Under the pieces are notes generated by a model that was given only the letters and a program-made list of their open reading frames with translations, made no database searches and was not told the DNA's origin. The position numbers were made by a program, and so were the translations under genes. Of a DNA stretch of 64,000 nt, positions 30,426-43,000 are shown in pieces. This DNA is from Edaphochlamys debaryana. Lineage: Eukaryota > Chlorophyta > Chlorophyceae > Chlamydomonadales. The stretch is from the NCBI GenBank assembly GCA_016858145.1, contig JAEHOE010000003.1, forward strand, positions 186,001-250,000, read 5' to 3'. Each line of letters begins with the position of its first letter. Position 1 is the first letter of the stretch.

Positions 30426-33400
30426 TCAAGGCTCCGCAGCGGACTCGTCCGACTCCTCCCCGTCACCAACCTCCGCATCCTCCACCTCGACATCGCCATT
30501 GGAGGGCTGGTCGACCGCCATGGCTGTCGCTCCGCCCGCTGACTCGCTAGACACGCCCGAAATCTGCCCGCCCGGCGCTGATACGGAGGCCACCTCCGCG
30601 GACGTAGAGCCGCCGTTGGCGCCCTCGGCGCTGCCGGTGGTATTGGCGCCCTTGGGGGCGGTGGTGGCGGCGGTAGCGGGCGGCGGCGGCGTGGGGCTGG
30701 GCGCGGGCGCGGTGGAGGCCTTGACGAACTGACCCCGGACTCGCGGCCGCGCCTCCGCCAGGCGCTTGCGGGACTCGTACCGCACCTGCAGGGCGAGCAG
30801 GCGGAGGCGAGCCGGAGCCGGAGGCCGTGAGTGGACAGGCGTTGGTCGCGGCGGCGCGTGCCGTGCAGAAAAGCCTTCGGCCCTCAGGTGCCCGAAGGCT
30901 GCAGGCATAGCAGCGTGGCCTCACCGACCCTGCATAAGCCCGGGGAACGCGCTCACCTTCTTTTGGAAGTTGCGGTGCTTCCGCTTCTCCAGGTACTTGG
31001 CAACAGCCGCCAGTCGGGCGGCGGAGTTGGAACGGGCCACCGCCACGGGCGCCGTAGTCACGGTGTCGGGCACGGGGATCTCGGCAGCGGCCCGGCCCGA
31101 CAGATGGGCGATCAGCTGCAGGACCGACTCAGGGATGTACAGCGGCGGCGCACCGGCGGCCGCGGCCGCAGCGGCGGCGGTCGGGTGCGGTGGCACGGGG
31201 CCGTACGGCGGCGGCAGCGTTGGCGGCGGCGGGCCTGCACGCGGCGGCATGCCAGGGAAGGGCATGTGTGCCGCAACAGCAGCTGCCGCCGCCGCAGCTG
31301 CTGCTCCAGGGGGCATCAAGGCCGGGCCGAGGAGCGCAGCTGTGGCGACGGTTTGGTCTGGGGGCTTGGGCCCGCAGGGCATCGGGGGAGGCGCCCCGGG
31401 GTGGAGGGGGAGCACGGGGGGCAGCACGCAGCCGGGTGGCGGCGGATGCGGAGCGGCGGACCCTGCGGCGCCGTACAGCGGCGGCGGAGGCGGCAGTAGG
31501 GTAGGCGGGCGAGGTGGGCCGTAACCGGGCAAGGGCACGACTGCCGCCGCGGCTGCCGCGGCGGCTGCAGGTGCGGCGCTGCTGTTGCCTGCGGCTGCTG
31601 AGGCGGCTGCAGCGGCGGCTGCAGCGGCGGCGACCCGGCCCGGAAGGAACACCGTGAAGGCGGTGAAGGCGGAGCGGTCGCTGTGCCGCAGCAAGGACAT
31701 GCTCCCGTTGCCGTTGCCGTTAGCTTGGGCATTGGTACCGGCGCCCGCCACCGCGCCGGCGGCAGAGCTAGCACATGCCGGCGAGGCAGTTGCCACCGCG
31801 TTTGAGGAAGGCGCAGCAGGTCCCTGGGCGGAAGGAGCCGCCGCCGTTGCTGCGGCCGCTGCCTGCTGGGTCAGCGGCACGGGAGCTGCCGCTGACGCCA
31901 CGGCCGGCCGCGGCGAAGCGCCGTCACGCTGCTCTGCGGCCGCCGCCGCCGCGGACGCCTGCGCCGCCGCCCTGGGCCCCTGCGGCTGCTGCTGCGCTGC
32001 TACCGCCGCCGCCGCTGCGGCTGCCGCCAGGCGCTCCTGGTGCGCCTTGTTGCGCTGCGTCCACAGCTCCTGGTGCCGCTGCGCACCCAGGACCGCCAGC
32101 TCCTGCAGACCCGGGGGCAGCGCCACCGCCAGGCCGTGCGTGGGGCCGTTGGAGGGCGCTGCCGCCGAGGGGTGGGACAGGCCGCCATGGTGAGCGGTGT
32201 CCGCGGCGGCAGCAGCATCCACCGCCGGGGCGGCGGACGGCGCAGCGGAGGGCGCAGCGGCCGCCGCGTGGGGCATGGGCTCAGCGGAGGGGGCGGCGGC
32301 AGAGTCGTGACCCGAGCTGCCGCTCCGCCGCGTGTCGCCCAGACCGGACGAGTGCGGCCGGCCAGCCGCAGGCTCCGAGCAGGTGCCTGAAGGGCCTCCG
32401 TGCTGGCCCCTGCCCTGCGAGCCCTGCCCCGGCGGCTCCTTCTCGTCCGCCTCGCTGCCGGAGCCCGTGGTTCCGTTGGTGGCAGAGGTGAAGGTGGAGG
32501 GGCTCTCAGCAAAGGTGTCGGCGCTGGGGGTGGTGGTGCCCTCACGCGTGCCGTTGCCCGTGCCCGTCCCGGTAGCCGCAGAGGCAGAGGCCGCGCGGCT
32601 TCCCTGGGAGCCCTCCGCCGCCAACCGCCCAAGAGGCAGGGCGTGTCGGGTCCCCCCGCAGGTCGTACCGTTGGGGCCCGTGCTGGTCCCCGCGGGGTCG
32701 CCGCGAAGCCGCTTGCGCGGGTGCGCCTCCTCCGCTCCGCCCTCGTCCTCCGCTGGCTCCCCCTCCGGCAGCAACTCCCGGGACCAGGGAATGACCGCGG
32801 CCCGCGCCGCGCCCGCCGAACCCCCCACCGCGTGCCCGTTCGCCGCCCCGTGGCCGTTGGCGTGCGGCAGCGACACGGGGTTGAGGTCGAAGTGCACGGC
32901 CACGGAGGCGACGGGCCCCGAGGCCTGCTGCGTCAGACCCGTGCCCGAAGACCGTAGCACGCCCTGAGCGCTGCTGTCCTGTGCGCCCAGCGGCGAGGCC
33001 GCGGCCCGGCCCTGCCCATGGGCCGCAGCTGTCGGCTGCCCCTGCTCAGGCTCAGAGGAGGCCTGCGTGCGGGCCGAGGTGTGCCCGTGCGCGTGGTTCA
33101 CAGCCGACGGCCCGCTGGGGGCCCCGGTGGCCGAGGGGTGCCGGTTCGAGGCGCCGCGTGTGGGCAGCGTCGTGCCCCCCGTGGAGTGGAGCACGGACGT
33201 GGCAGCGCCGGTGCTGCCACCGCTGCTGTCCTTGATGTGGCCGCCCTCATGGTGGTGGTGGCTCTCGTGGTGGTGGTGGCCCTCGTGGTGGTGGCCGCGG
33301 CCCTCGCCCTCGCGGCCCCCATTTGCAAGGGCGCCGTCACTGTCGCGGCCAGAGTGCCCGGCGGCGCCGCCCCCCGCGTGGGCGCTGGCCCCCGTGCCCC

Positions 33401-34418
33401 GCGCCTTGTTTGCCCGCCACACGTGCTGCCAGAGAGTGGCGAGCTCGTTCTTGCGAATCGGCTTAATCAGGTAGTCGCATGCTCCAGCCTGAGGTAGGAG
33501 CGAGGGGATGGCGGAAGGTGACGGCGGGGCGGGAAGGGGGAGCGGAAGGCCCAGCCCGGGGACTTGGGGGCTCGCTCACCTGGAACGCCTGGAGCACGCT
33601 CTCCTGCGAGTCCTGAGAGGACATGACCACGACCGGCACATCGCTGAACCGTTCCCCGTGGACGACCTCGTTGATAAGGTCAAAGCCAGTGACCTGGGGA
33701 GGGCGGGACAAGGGAGGAATGTTCAACGTGGCGCGGGGGCGTGGTGTGCAGGCCAGGGGTCAGGAGGCGGAGGCCATTGTGAGACACCGGGATATGGCGC
33801 AGAGGATAGCGCTCCAGGAGTAGTGCGCTTCTGCGGCGAGCAGCGCGGCGGACGCGTTAAGCGCCCGGACCGCGAGCATCCGCGCCAATCAGTCGCTAAA
33901 ACGCTCAGCAGGCCCTCGCGGCCTCAAGCTGCGAACACGAAGCACAGGTGGTACTTCTCCGTAGCGAAAGAGGAGTACCTCGCGGGCGGTGCGGCCAACG
34001 CGAGGCCCACACACACGCACGGCCCCCCGCGCTACGCCGAGCCATAAAGTTGAGCCACGAAGACCCCCAGAACCGGGACCCGAGAGCGTGTTTTACCTCC
34101 GGCATGCAGATGTCGGTTAGGACCAAGTCGACGCGCTCCCCCTTCTCTTTTGCGCTCTCCAGGAAGCGCAGGGCCTCGGCACCTCCGCGCGCCGAAGAGA
34201 CCCGATATCCGCATTTCTTGAGGAGCTGCTCTACGCACTTCAAGCAGATGTCGTCGTCCTGCAGGGAGGGCGCGGGACGGAAAAGTCGGACGGCGGGGGC
34301 GCGGGCACAGTGTGCGGGCACGGACCAGTCGCTCATCGACCTGACTCGGCGCTGACCGCTCCCGCAGCCTCCTCACCTCTACCAGCAGGACGTGAAAATC
34401 AGTACCACTTGCGGCCAT
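30426..34418 (-). CDS. Pseudo-response regulator (receiver plus CCT domain), TOC1/PRR family
   Basis: Five exons (34418-34377, 34258-34097, 33693-33580, 33488-30957, 30785-30426) join in phase to 1069 residues. The receiver spans about 8-125: VEDDD near the start, LVLTDICMPE with the phospho-acceptor Asp, VVVMSS with the conserved Ser, and YLIKPIRKNEL with the conserved Lys. The CCT motif spans about 925-973 and is split by the last intron: KRKHRNFQKK, then VRYESRKRLAEARPRVRGQF. Between them lie 800 residues of Ala, Gly, Ser and His-rich low-complexity sequence, including a His cluster at plus-strand 33245-33300. Plant PRRs of this family are nuclear transcriptional regulators of the circadian clock. 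Start chosen as the first ATG, which directly opens the receiver fold. Which algal or plant PRR it corresponds to cannot be settled by eye. Confidence 0.88.
33715..33830. repeat. Dispersed repeat inside PRR intron 2
   Basis: Homologous to 28965-29075 in the same orientation. It lies wholly within the intron between the two receiver exons (34096-33694), near its 3' end, about 20 bp from the splice acceptor. Confidence 0.6.
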
Positions 34419-35268
34419 CGCGGGGTCGAGTCCGCGCTACACGTCCCTGAGGAAATCCCTGCCGCTCATTTGGCCCCAAAGCTTGAGGCGCCGTCTAGGC
34501 ACGTCCAGTCGCGCAGGCTAACATGCTAGTACCCAAGAGTTGCTCTTCGCGGTGGTGCTGGGCCGCGGGAATTGCAGACTTGCGGAGAAGAATTGCGGAC
34601 TTTGCAAGTCGGGGCTGTGTGCTTGAAACGGGGCTTGCGATGGGCACTCTGGTAGCTATAGGTGTGTTGAATTTGAAGTCGGGGGTGCAGCCGACGAAAA
34701 AACGACTGAGGCGAGTCGCGAAAGAAATATCCTGGCCAAAACATGTACGGCACGGCGTCGTTGCCGTGGCATACAGCACTGCACCCCGCCACACGCGCCC
34801 AAACGACTCGTGGGCTTCCACGCTGCAGTCTCGCACCAAGTGCCAGCTCCAGGCCTCAGGTGGCCCGGTGGAACCCCTTCACGTCCTCGCTGCAGCGCCG
34901 CATGTCCTCCGCGCCACCCAAACTTGTGAGCCACCGGTCTTGGGTTGCTTCCACACACGACCTCACCCCACTCGCCCTTGAGTTGTCCCTGTTAATCCCT
35001 CGTCGGCCACTTTCATGTCGAAGCCCCCTAGTCAATGTGCCAATTTACCCCTTGGCCCCCCTCACTGCACCCCCTGTGGTGACACCGCTCTTGGCTCGCA
35101 AGAGCAGGGATGCGGGTGGTCGCCGACCAGTGCACTTGTTGCATAGCTGGCCTTGCTTTTCGCGTAACTCGTCTCCCGTGTCTCTATTCCCCTGTGCGCT
35201 CCATCTCCATAGCCGAATGCCCCCATCGCCCTGGCCAACAGCCGGCCCTTGGCCCCTGCCGCCCCTCC
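34419..35268. other. Intergenic region: PRR promoter and 3' flank of coiled-coil gene
   Basis: About 850 bp between the PRR start codon and the stop codon of the next minus-strand gene. The part nearest PRR (34500-34760) is unusually AT-rich for the window and probably holds its promoter. A dispersed repeat lies at 35092-35190. No gene seen. Confidence 0.45.
35092..35190. repeat. Dispersed repeat, also at 12548-12645
   Basis: Begins CTTGGCTCGCAAGAGCAGGG like the copy at 12548 and stays alignable to GTCTCCCGTG with scattered changes. Confidence 0.5.
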
Positions 35269-36807
35269 TCACTTCTTCCTGCCCCGCAGCTCCTCCAGCC
35301 CCGCCTCCAGGCGAGCCATTACCTCGGTCCGCAGGGCCTGCGTCTGCTCGGCGGCTGCCGCACTCAGGTCCTTGAGCGCCTGCGAGGGCGAGAGGCGTCG
35401 GAATCAAGCCAGCGACCAACAGCTCGCAGCAGGCCCAGCAGCCCGGAGCGTCTGAGAGCAGTGGCCCCATCTCTGCCGGGCGCCTCCACGACGGGCCCAC
35501 ACGTGACTGCGGTGGCCCCTCACCCTTAGCCCTCAGCCCACATCGCTCCCGTGACGCCCAAGTCCCAGGGGCTCCCACCTTGTTCCGCATCTCGTCGATG
35601 GTGGCCATCACGTCCGCGTGCTGGTCCTTGGCGGTGTTGCAGGCGGCCTCGGAGTTGTTGGCGAGCGCCTCCAGCTGGGCCGAGTGCCCGCTGGTCACGG
35701 CCTCCAGGCGCTTGGAGCCGTCCTGGGCGGGGGTCCGGGGAAGGGAGGGACGGAGGCGAGGGACGAAGGGGACGCGTGGCGTGTGTTGCTGGTCAGACCC
35801 TCACCCTGGCCCCGGTCCTGGAAGCGCGCTGCACCGTCAGCTGATCGAGGGGACAGCACAGGCGCGCAGCGCAGGCTGGCGCTGGGCCCTGGCCTCTCAC
35901 CTGCACGACCCTGCCCACGGCCTCCTCCAGGGCGCCGGCGGCCTTCTCCAGCTCCGCGCCCCGCTGCAGCATCCAGGACCGCAGCTCCTCCAGGGGGCCG
36001 CCGCCGGCGGAGGGGCCAGCGAGCGCCCCGCCGCCGCTGGCGCGCGCGGCCGCAGCGGCGGGCCTGGCAGGGTGTCGAGAGCGGGCGGTTTGGCCGTCAA
36101 GGTCAGGAGTGCAAGTACCAGCGCGGAAGGCAAGGTAGCCAGGTGAGCCCCTGGGTCTCTATCAGCGGCGAGAGGTGAACGGGGCTCTGGTTCCGCCGGT
36201 GCCGTCCCCCTGCCTCCCCTGCCCCGCACCCCACCCCTTCCGACAGCAACCCTGGGTCACAGACCGCCGCTGTGCCGGCCCTTCCACGTCCCAACCCATT
36301 CCCCTCTCTCCAGGCTCACCTCCCCGCTGGCTTCTTGGCGGCAGGCACCACCGCGCCCGCCTCGGCCTTCCGCTTGCTACCAGCGGCCGCGCCGGCCCCT
36401 GCCTCGCCTCCCGCCGGCTGCTCCCCCTCTCCCGCTCCCTCAGCCCCGGCTCCAGCCGCAGCCGCGGCCGCTGCGGCCTCCTGCTGCTTCTTGGCCGCAG
36501 CCTTGGCTGCTGCCTGCGCGTGCGCGTGCTGAGCAACAGTCCTGCCTCCGCTGCCCTTGCCAGCGCCGCGCTCCGCCTCGTTGCCCGCTCGCTGCAGTGG
36601 CAGCGGAGCCATCTTGCCCTTGGCGCCTGCGCCCGGCGCGGCCTTGGGCGCTGCGGCGCCCGCTCCCGCGCCCTGCGCCTTGGCCCGCATGAACGCAGCC
36701 ACGTTGGCGCCGACCTGGTCGCGCTCGTTGGCTGCGTCGTCGTGGTCGTAGCCATCGCCGAACAGCGCGCCAACGTCCTCAACCGGGTTCTTGCGCGGGG
36801 GAGCCAT
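35269..36807 (-). CDS. Ala-rich nuclear-type coiled-coil protein, function unknown
   Basis: Four exons (36807-36320, 36063-35901, 35722-35579, 35379-35269) join in phase to 301 residues. I do not recognise the family. The N-terminus (MAPPRKNPVEDVGALFGDGY) is followed by a long Ala/Gly/Gln-rich stretch and a basic patch that looks like a bipartite nuclear signal (GSKRKAE, then AAKKPAGRP, about 148-165). The C-terminal 130 residues are predicted helical and coiled-coil-like, with heptad-type Leu and Ala and no Pro: LEELRSWMLQRGAELEKA, LEALANN, ATIDEMRNK, VMARLEAGLEELRGRKK. It sits 266 bp from the 3' end of the next gene. Candidates would be chromosome-associated or kinetochore-type small coiled-coil proteins, but nothing in the sequence decides this. 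Confidence 0.7.
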
Positions 36808-37073
36808 GGCGCTGTTCGGCGAGATGCGTGTTGAGCGCTACGAGTCTGCTGCGGTGCTGTATATGCTGCTGACTGCTGATTGGAGTCTGGTGGAAGAAAG
36901 CATGGGTCGCCGAAAGCTTGCGCGGAACTTTTGCCATGCGTCACGGATCGCGGCGCTTCCCGCCTCAACCCTGGGGCCTCCTCGTGTGTATGCACCCCGG
37001 CCCCTTCACCCTTCAACCCACATCGCGTGCTGCCTCAACCCGTCCTCATCCCGAAACCCAACCAGTGTATGCC
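36808..37073. other. Short intergenic region
   Basis: 266 bp between the start of the coiled-coil gene and the stop of the giant gene, both on the minus strand. It must hold the promoter of the former and the 3' UTR of the latter. No clear TATA or polyadenylation signal found. Confidence 0.4.
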
Positions 37074-40000
37074 TCATGCCCCGCCACCTCCAGACCTCCC
37101 CGCGGCTCCTGTCCCAAATGCGCCACCCCCACCCGCCCCCGCAGCCGCCGAGGCCTCAGCAGTGGGCGTGCTGCTCGCTCCGCCCGCTTGCCCCCCACCG
37201 CCCCCTCCTCCTCCCCCACCTCCTCCCCCTCCCCCGGCACCTCCACCGCCTGCCGCCGCGCCTGAGTGGGCCGTGGCGGGGCTGCCAACCCCGCCGCCCC
37301 CGCCCTGCGTGCCTTGGCCCTGGTCCTGGCCCATGCTGGCAATGACCTCGGGGCGGCTGCGGTACTTCTTGCGGTACAGAGCCTCCGCGGCCCAGCCGGC
37401 GCCCTGCAGGGGGCCAAGCGCCACGGGACCAAACACGTGGGCAACGGGCATTGGCGTGGGCCGGCGTGGACCTACAGGCCACAGGCGCTGGAGCCAACCC
37501 GCCCTGGCCCGAGCCATATGGCCTCCAGACCCCGAGCTCTTTCCGACCGTCCGGTGTGTCCCCAGGCCCAGGCCCCACCTGCGGCGTGGCGATGCGCTCG
37601 GGTGAGGAGATGGGGTTCTCCTCGAGCGACAGCGCCTGCAGCGCCGTCAGCAGGCGCAGCTCCTGCGGCAGGCTCTCCAGGCGGTTGGTGTGCGCCCGCA
37701 GCACCGCCAGGGAGGCGGCCAGGCGGCGGCAGAGCCAGGCGGGGATGCGGCGGAGGTTGTTGCGGGACACGTCCAGCAGCTGGGGGGCGGGTGGGCGGGC
37801 GGGCGGGGCGCGTTGGTGGAGGCCGCGGGAAACGGGATGGGTGGGAGGAGAATGGTGCAAGCAGCTTGCACCTGGCAGCAAGGATTGCATAAGACCTGCG
37901 AGGAGACTCGGGAGCCCCTGATGCAAGCCATGCTGTGTGCCTTGCCGTTAGGCGGCTGCTCATCCTATCCTTTCGCCCCGCTGCATCCTCTCGCACGTCG
38001 CACCCACCTGCAGCCCCGCCGGCAGCCACGGCGGCATCTGCACCAGCCCCACCGCCGCCAGCGACAGCACCCGCAGCGCCGGCAGCTGCTGCGCCGCCAT
38101 GAGCGGGGGCGAGCGGGGCGAGGGGCTGCGACCGCCGCGGGCGCTGGCCTGAGGCGAGGGCGGGTTGCCAACCACGCCGCCAACCGCCAGCGTCGAGACC
38201 GCAGGCGAAGGCGACAAGCCCACGCCCTCAGCCGCTGCGGCCGGTGTGGCCTGATCGGGAGCCGTACCCTTGGCAGCTGCATCTGGCGATGGCGAGGCAG
38301 CCGGAGCGCCGCCAGGCCCTTCCCGCGCGTCGCGTGGCGTGCCCGCGTTGCGGAGTGGGGAGGGTGCCCGCATGGGCAGGTCGCGCCGAGAGGTCTGGGC
38401 CGACACGGTGCCGCTGGCGCCGCCGCCGATGCTGCTCCCTTGCATGGGCGCGTTGGCGCCTGAGAGCTGGGGGCAGGTGGCGAGCTGGTTGTTGAAGTCG
38501 AGCACCAGTACTGAGAGCTTAGTCATGGAGGCCAGGAAGCCGGGCGGAAGCTGGTGCAGCGCCTGCGCGGGGCATGAGACCGGACAGGACTTTATCCAGA
38601 GCAGGACTCAGGTCACAGGACTTGATGCAGGACAGTGCGGTCCTGGCGAGGAGGAGGGGGCAGATCATGCGAAAGCGCAACAAGTCCGAGGACCAGGACC
38701 CGCCGTGCGGGCCTGGAGCTGGCGCATGGGCCTAGGGTTCAAGGCTCACGTTGTAGGGCGCGCAGAGGCGCGTGAGGCTGTGGCCCAGGCGGGTGGTGGA
38801 GGCAGGCAGTGCTGCCAGCTGGTTGGAGCCCACGTCAAGCGCCTGGGCGGGAGGGCGCCAGAGCGGCCGCAGCGAAGGAGGGAGGGCTTGTCGGGCACGC
38901 ACCACGCGTCAAAAGTGTGCGTTTTGATGCTGAGATCTCACAGGGGCAAGCTCGGGTGCTCGGGCGCCGCGCACGCCCCCTTCTCCAGACCCCCTCTCAC
39001 GCACCTGCAGCTTCCGCAGCTGCCCCAGCCCCTCGTCCAGGGCCGTGAGGCGGTTGCTGTCCAGCAGCAACGACTCGAGGGTGGCCATGCCCCACAGGCA
39101 GGGGGGCAGCTCTGCGGGGAACGCAGGAGGGGGCGCCCAGCGGTCGTCAGGCAGGGCGGGCTGCAGGGTGAGGAGGGGTTGCGGGGGGGAGGCGTAGAGG
39201 CGTGCAGGGAAGCTCGCGGCAGCTGGGGGGCCGGTACGCACCCGTCAGGCGGTTGTGTGCGGCCGACAGCGAGCGCAGCCGCGTTAGGCAGCCCAGTGAG
39301 GCGGGCAGGCTGGTCAGCCGGTTGCTGGAGAGGGGGAGGGGGGGAAAAGGAAGTGGATTGCAAGACAGGCGTCAGCAAGGGCAGTGGACATGCGTGCCAG
39401 ACGCGGCATGGTCTAGGTGCCTTCCGCCGAAAAGAATCTTTCATGCATGTCATACCCTGCCCTCAGACCGCTGCTCATCGTCCCCTTTTCGACCCGCACC
39501 GCTGTCGCACCACTCCCCCCCCCCGGGCCTGCCTGCACAGGTTGAGCTCCAGCAGCCCCGGCAGCAGCGCCCCGAAGTCCTCGGGCAGAGCGTCCAGGTC
39601 GGCGGACACCAGCGTGAGCACCTGCGGCCAGCGGTTGGCAGTTGGCGGTTGGCAGTTGGCAAATGGCGTGTTGCAGTCGCGGTTATGGCGTGGCCGGAGC
39701 CAGGTTAGGACCAAATCCCTGCCCCCGGAACGGCGTCCCACAGGAACCCCAGCCCCAGTTCCACATGAAACCCACTGCCCCGAAGGCTTGCCTTGAGGTT
39801 AGGGCTGAGGCCCGTGAGCTGTTCGGGTGCCAGGCCCATGAGGTGGTTGTACGACAGCGCCAGCGACTCGAGGTACAGCAACCGCTGCAGGGGCGGCACG
39901 CGGCTGCGGGCGGCGAAGCGGGCACACGTGTCAGTGCCGGCCGTGCCCTGGCCTAGCCACACTCTCACACTCTACCACCCCATCTGCTTCCCTCTAGCCC

Positions 40001-43000
40001 TCTAGCCTCCTCCATACCCCCGTTCCCCGCTCATCTCTGCCCAAACCAACCTGAGCCCGGCCGTGGAGAAGGACACATTCATGAGCCCCAGGGGCAGCGC
40101 CGCCGCGTACTGCTCCGCCGCCCGCTGGCTGCCCAGGTCCTGCCACGTGCTGGGCCGCCGGGCCTTGGCGGCCGCCGCCCCCGAGCCCGCCGAGCCGCCG
40201 CCCCGCGACCCGCCCGCGTCACCCCGGGAGGGCGGGCTGCCCGTGCGGCCCCCGCCGCCGCTCTTGCCCTGGGAGCCTGGCCGCTGCTGCTGGGCGGTCC
40301 CGTTGTGGCCGGAGGAGTGGGGCCGGTTGGCGCCTGACGGAGAGGGCACGGGGCCGGAGCCCGTGGCCCAACTGAAGCCGCCCCAGCCGGCGGCGCCCGC
40401 GGCCGCGGCGGCGGTGGGGGTGGCGGCCCAGTCGCCCAGCGCGTGCGGCGCTGGGAGGGCGGGGCGCGGGGCGTAGTGGTACATGGCCGGGGAGTCCGGG
40501 GGGCCTTGCTCCGAGGCGCTGAGGCTGCGACCGTACCGGTGGCCTGGCTGCGGCCCCACGCCCGCTCCTGAGCCTGGGTCCAGGACTGCGCCGCCCGGCT
40601 CTGAGGGAACCAGCCCCGAAGGCCGCCGCTGCGACGGCCCTGGCCCCTCGGCGCTGGTGCCGGTGCCGCGGGGGCTGCCGGCGCTGACGTCGTCGGATGA
40701 GTTGCGGCGGTTGCGAGGGAGCTCCAGGTAGCCGTAGTTGCTGAGGGCGGGCGGGTTGAGTGGAAGGGGTGGGTACATGGGACGGGTGGGCGGGCGGGTG
40801 GGCAGGCGGGTTGGGGAGGCTGCTGCTGTCAGGGTGTCAATCGAGCAAGGGGCCGCGAGGGACCAACTGGCAAAGCGATACGGAGTGCATCGCGGTGGAT
40901 GGCAGTGACAGGCACAGCGAGTCCGGATGCCAGTACACCGCGCACCTGGCGACGAGCTTCTTCACCCCCAGGGGAGCGGTTGGCGGCAGGCGGGACCGCT
41001 CGGCGCTCAGAGCGGTTGGTGCGCCGCCCATGGTGCCGCTACCACGTGCCGCCGCCGCGGCCTCCGACGCGGGGTCGACTTGGGAGAAGGGTATGTAGGG
41101 CGATGTGGGTCGGTGCGAGGACGTCATGGGAGACAGCGCGCGGCGGGGCGGCACTCCCGGGGGCCGGGAGGCGACGCTTGGACTTCCTACCGGCCGAGTT
41201 CCCTCGTGCGAGGCGGCGCGAGGGTGCAGCGCCTCGGGTACCAGTTCCCCGCCAATGCCCCCAGTGGTTCCATCCTCCAGGGCCCAGCCGGTGGGGGTGG
41301 AGGACCAGGCAGCAGGCGGAGTGGATGGGGCGAAGCGGCTGCGCCCGGGGCTGCCGCCGTGGCCCAAGCCGATCGAGCCGGCGGCTCGCCGGCCGTCCGG
41401 AGACCCCCGGTTGTGCGGCTGGCCGCCAGACGCTAGGGAATCGCCCTTGGGGGTGGCGGAAGCGCTGGAGCCGGGGGAAGGCGTGTCCGGCCCTGCGCCC
41501 ACGAGCACAGTGAGGTGGGGCCGGGACCCTGGGCCCTGAGACCCCGCCGCGGCCGTGCTGTACGTCACGTGCTGAGGCCCCTCTCCGTCGCTTCCGTCCC
41601 AGCCACTGGCTCCGGCGCCATTGCCAGCACCAGCGCCGCCACCACTGCCGTACGCCTGGAGTGAGCGCTGCGAGCTGCCGCCAGAGGCTCCAGCGGCGAA
41701 GCTGTGCGGCCGCCGCAGCTGCCGCAACGAGCCCCCAGCGGCGGCGGCTGCAGGAGCTTCGAGTCCGCCGCTGCCCCGGCGCTGGTAGGTCGACAGGGCT
41801 TGCTGCTGGAACAGCTGCTGCTGCTGATGCTGCTTGAGCGCCCCCACCTCGGCCATCAGCTGCTGGCGGAAGGCCATGGCGCCTGCGGCCGTCACGCGCT
41901 CGCGGCGGCGCGCGTTGGCGTTGGCGCCGGCTTGGCCGGAGCTGGCGGGGGTGGGGCTGGGCGAGGAGACGCGGAGGCTGCGTGCGGGCAGGTCAAGGGA
42001 GGTCCGTGAATGAGAGGTATGCGCGGTACGGAAATGTGCACAGACAAGGACAGGCAGTCAGTCCAGGGGACAGCAAAGCCAACCCCCGAAAGCTCACACG
42101 TCAGCTCTGCTGGCCCGCCCGTCCTCCGCCATGGCCGCGGAGGAGCGGACGCTCCCCACCGCGCTGGACGCCAGGCTGCCGCCTGCGCCGCCACCACGCT
42201 GCGGGCCCGGCGCCCCGGAGCCCAGGGGCCCGTTTCGGGAGTTGCGGAGGCTCTGGGGGATGGAGGGGAGGCAGGTAAAGGGAGGCAAGTTGCGGGCAGC
42301 TGTTACCCCCGCTGAAGCTCCAGGGCCCGGCCAATCCTCAACCCTGACTACCAGCTCCAGGGCGCTCCAGGTCACATGCATCCCCTGTCCTGTACCACCG
42401 TTCACAACTCCCAGCCCCAGCCCAGGCAGTTCTCACCGCCGTGCCGGAGCCCGGGGCGCCTGCGCCCGCCGCTGCCTGCGCCAGCACGTGCCCCCGGTGC
42501 ACGGTGAACATGGCGGGCGAGGAGGGCGAGTCGGCGCTGAGGCCGGCGCCGGGCGAGGGCAGCTGCAGCGCTAGCAGCCCTCCGGGGCCCTCGCTCTCGG
42601 CGCTCCGGCGCAGAGCGTTGCCGACGGCCGCCTGCGGGAGGAGGGGCGGCATGGGATGGAGATGGCGTCAGCACAAAGGGCGTGCCAGTAGCCTGGTATC
42701 TGCGTGGCGGCTGGAGGAACGCCTAGCATCGAGTGTGTTAGCCCCGCAGTAGCTGTAGCAGAGGTACCGAGCGGCGCGCATTGCTAGCCCTCGGCTGTGC
42801 CGGAATCTGACGGTTTCCGCACGTCAGTAGCGGAAACCAAGGTTTCCTGCGTTCGGCTAAGCAAAGCCTGCCGCCCGGAGGGGCGGGGGAACGAGGGGTG
42901 TTCCAGCGGGTTCGTGCCGTACGGCACCGCATGGCCGCTGGGCGGGAATGTTAGCGGTAGCGCCGCTTGGTGCGGGTACTTTCGCGAGTTTCGTCAGATC

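Noticed and set aside
37190..37260. Poly-Pro frame on the plus strand
   Set aside because: It is the reverse complement of the poly-Gly tail of the giant minus-strand gene.
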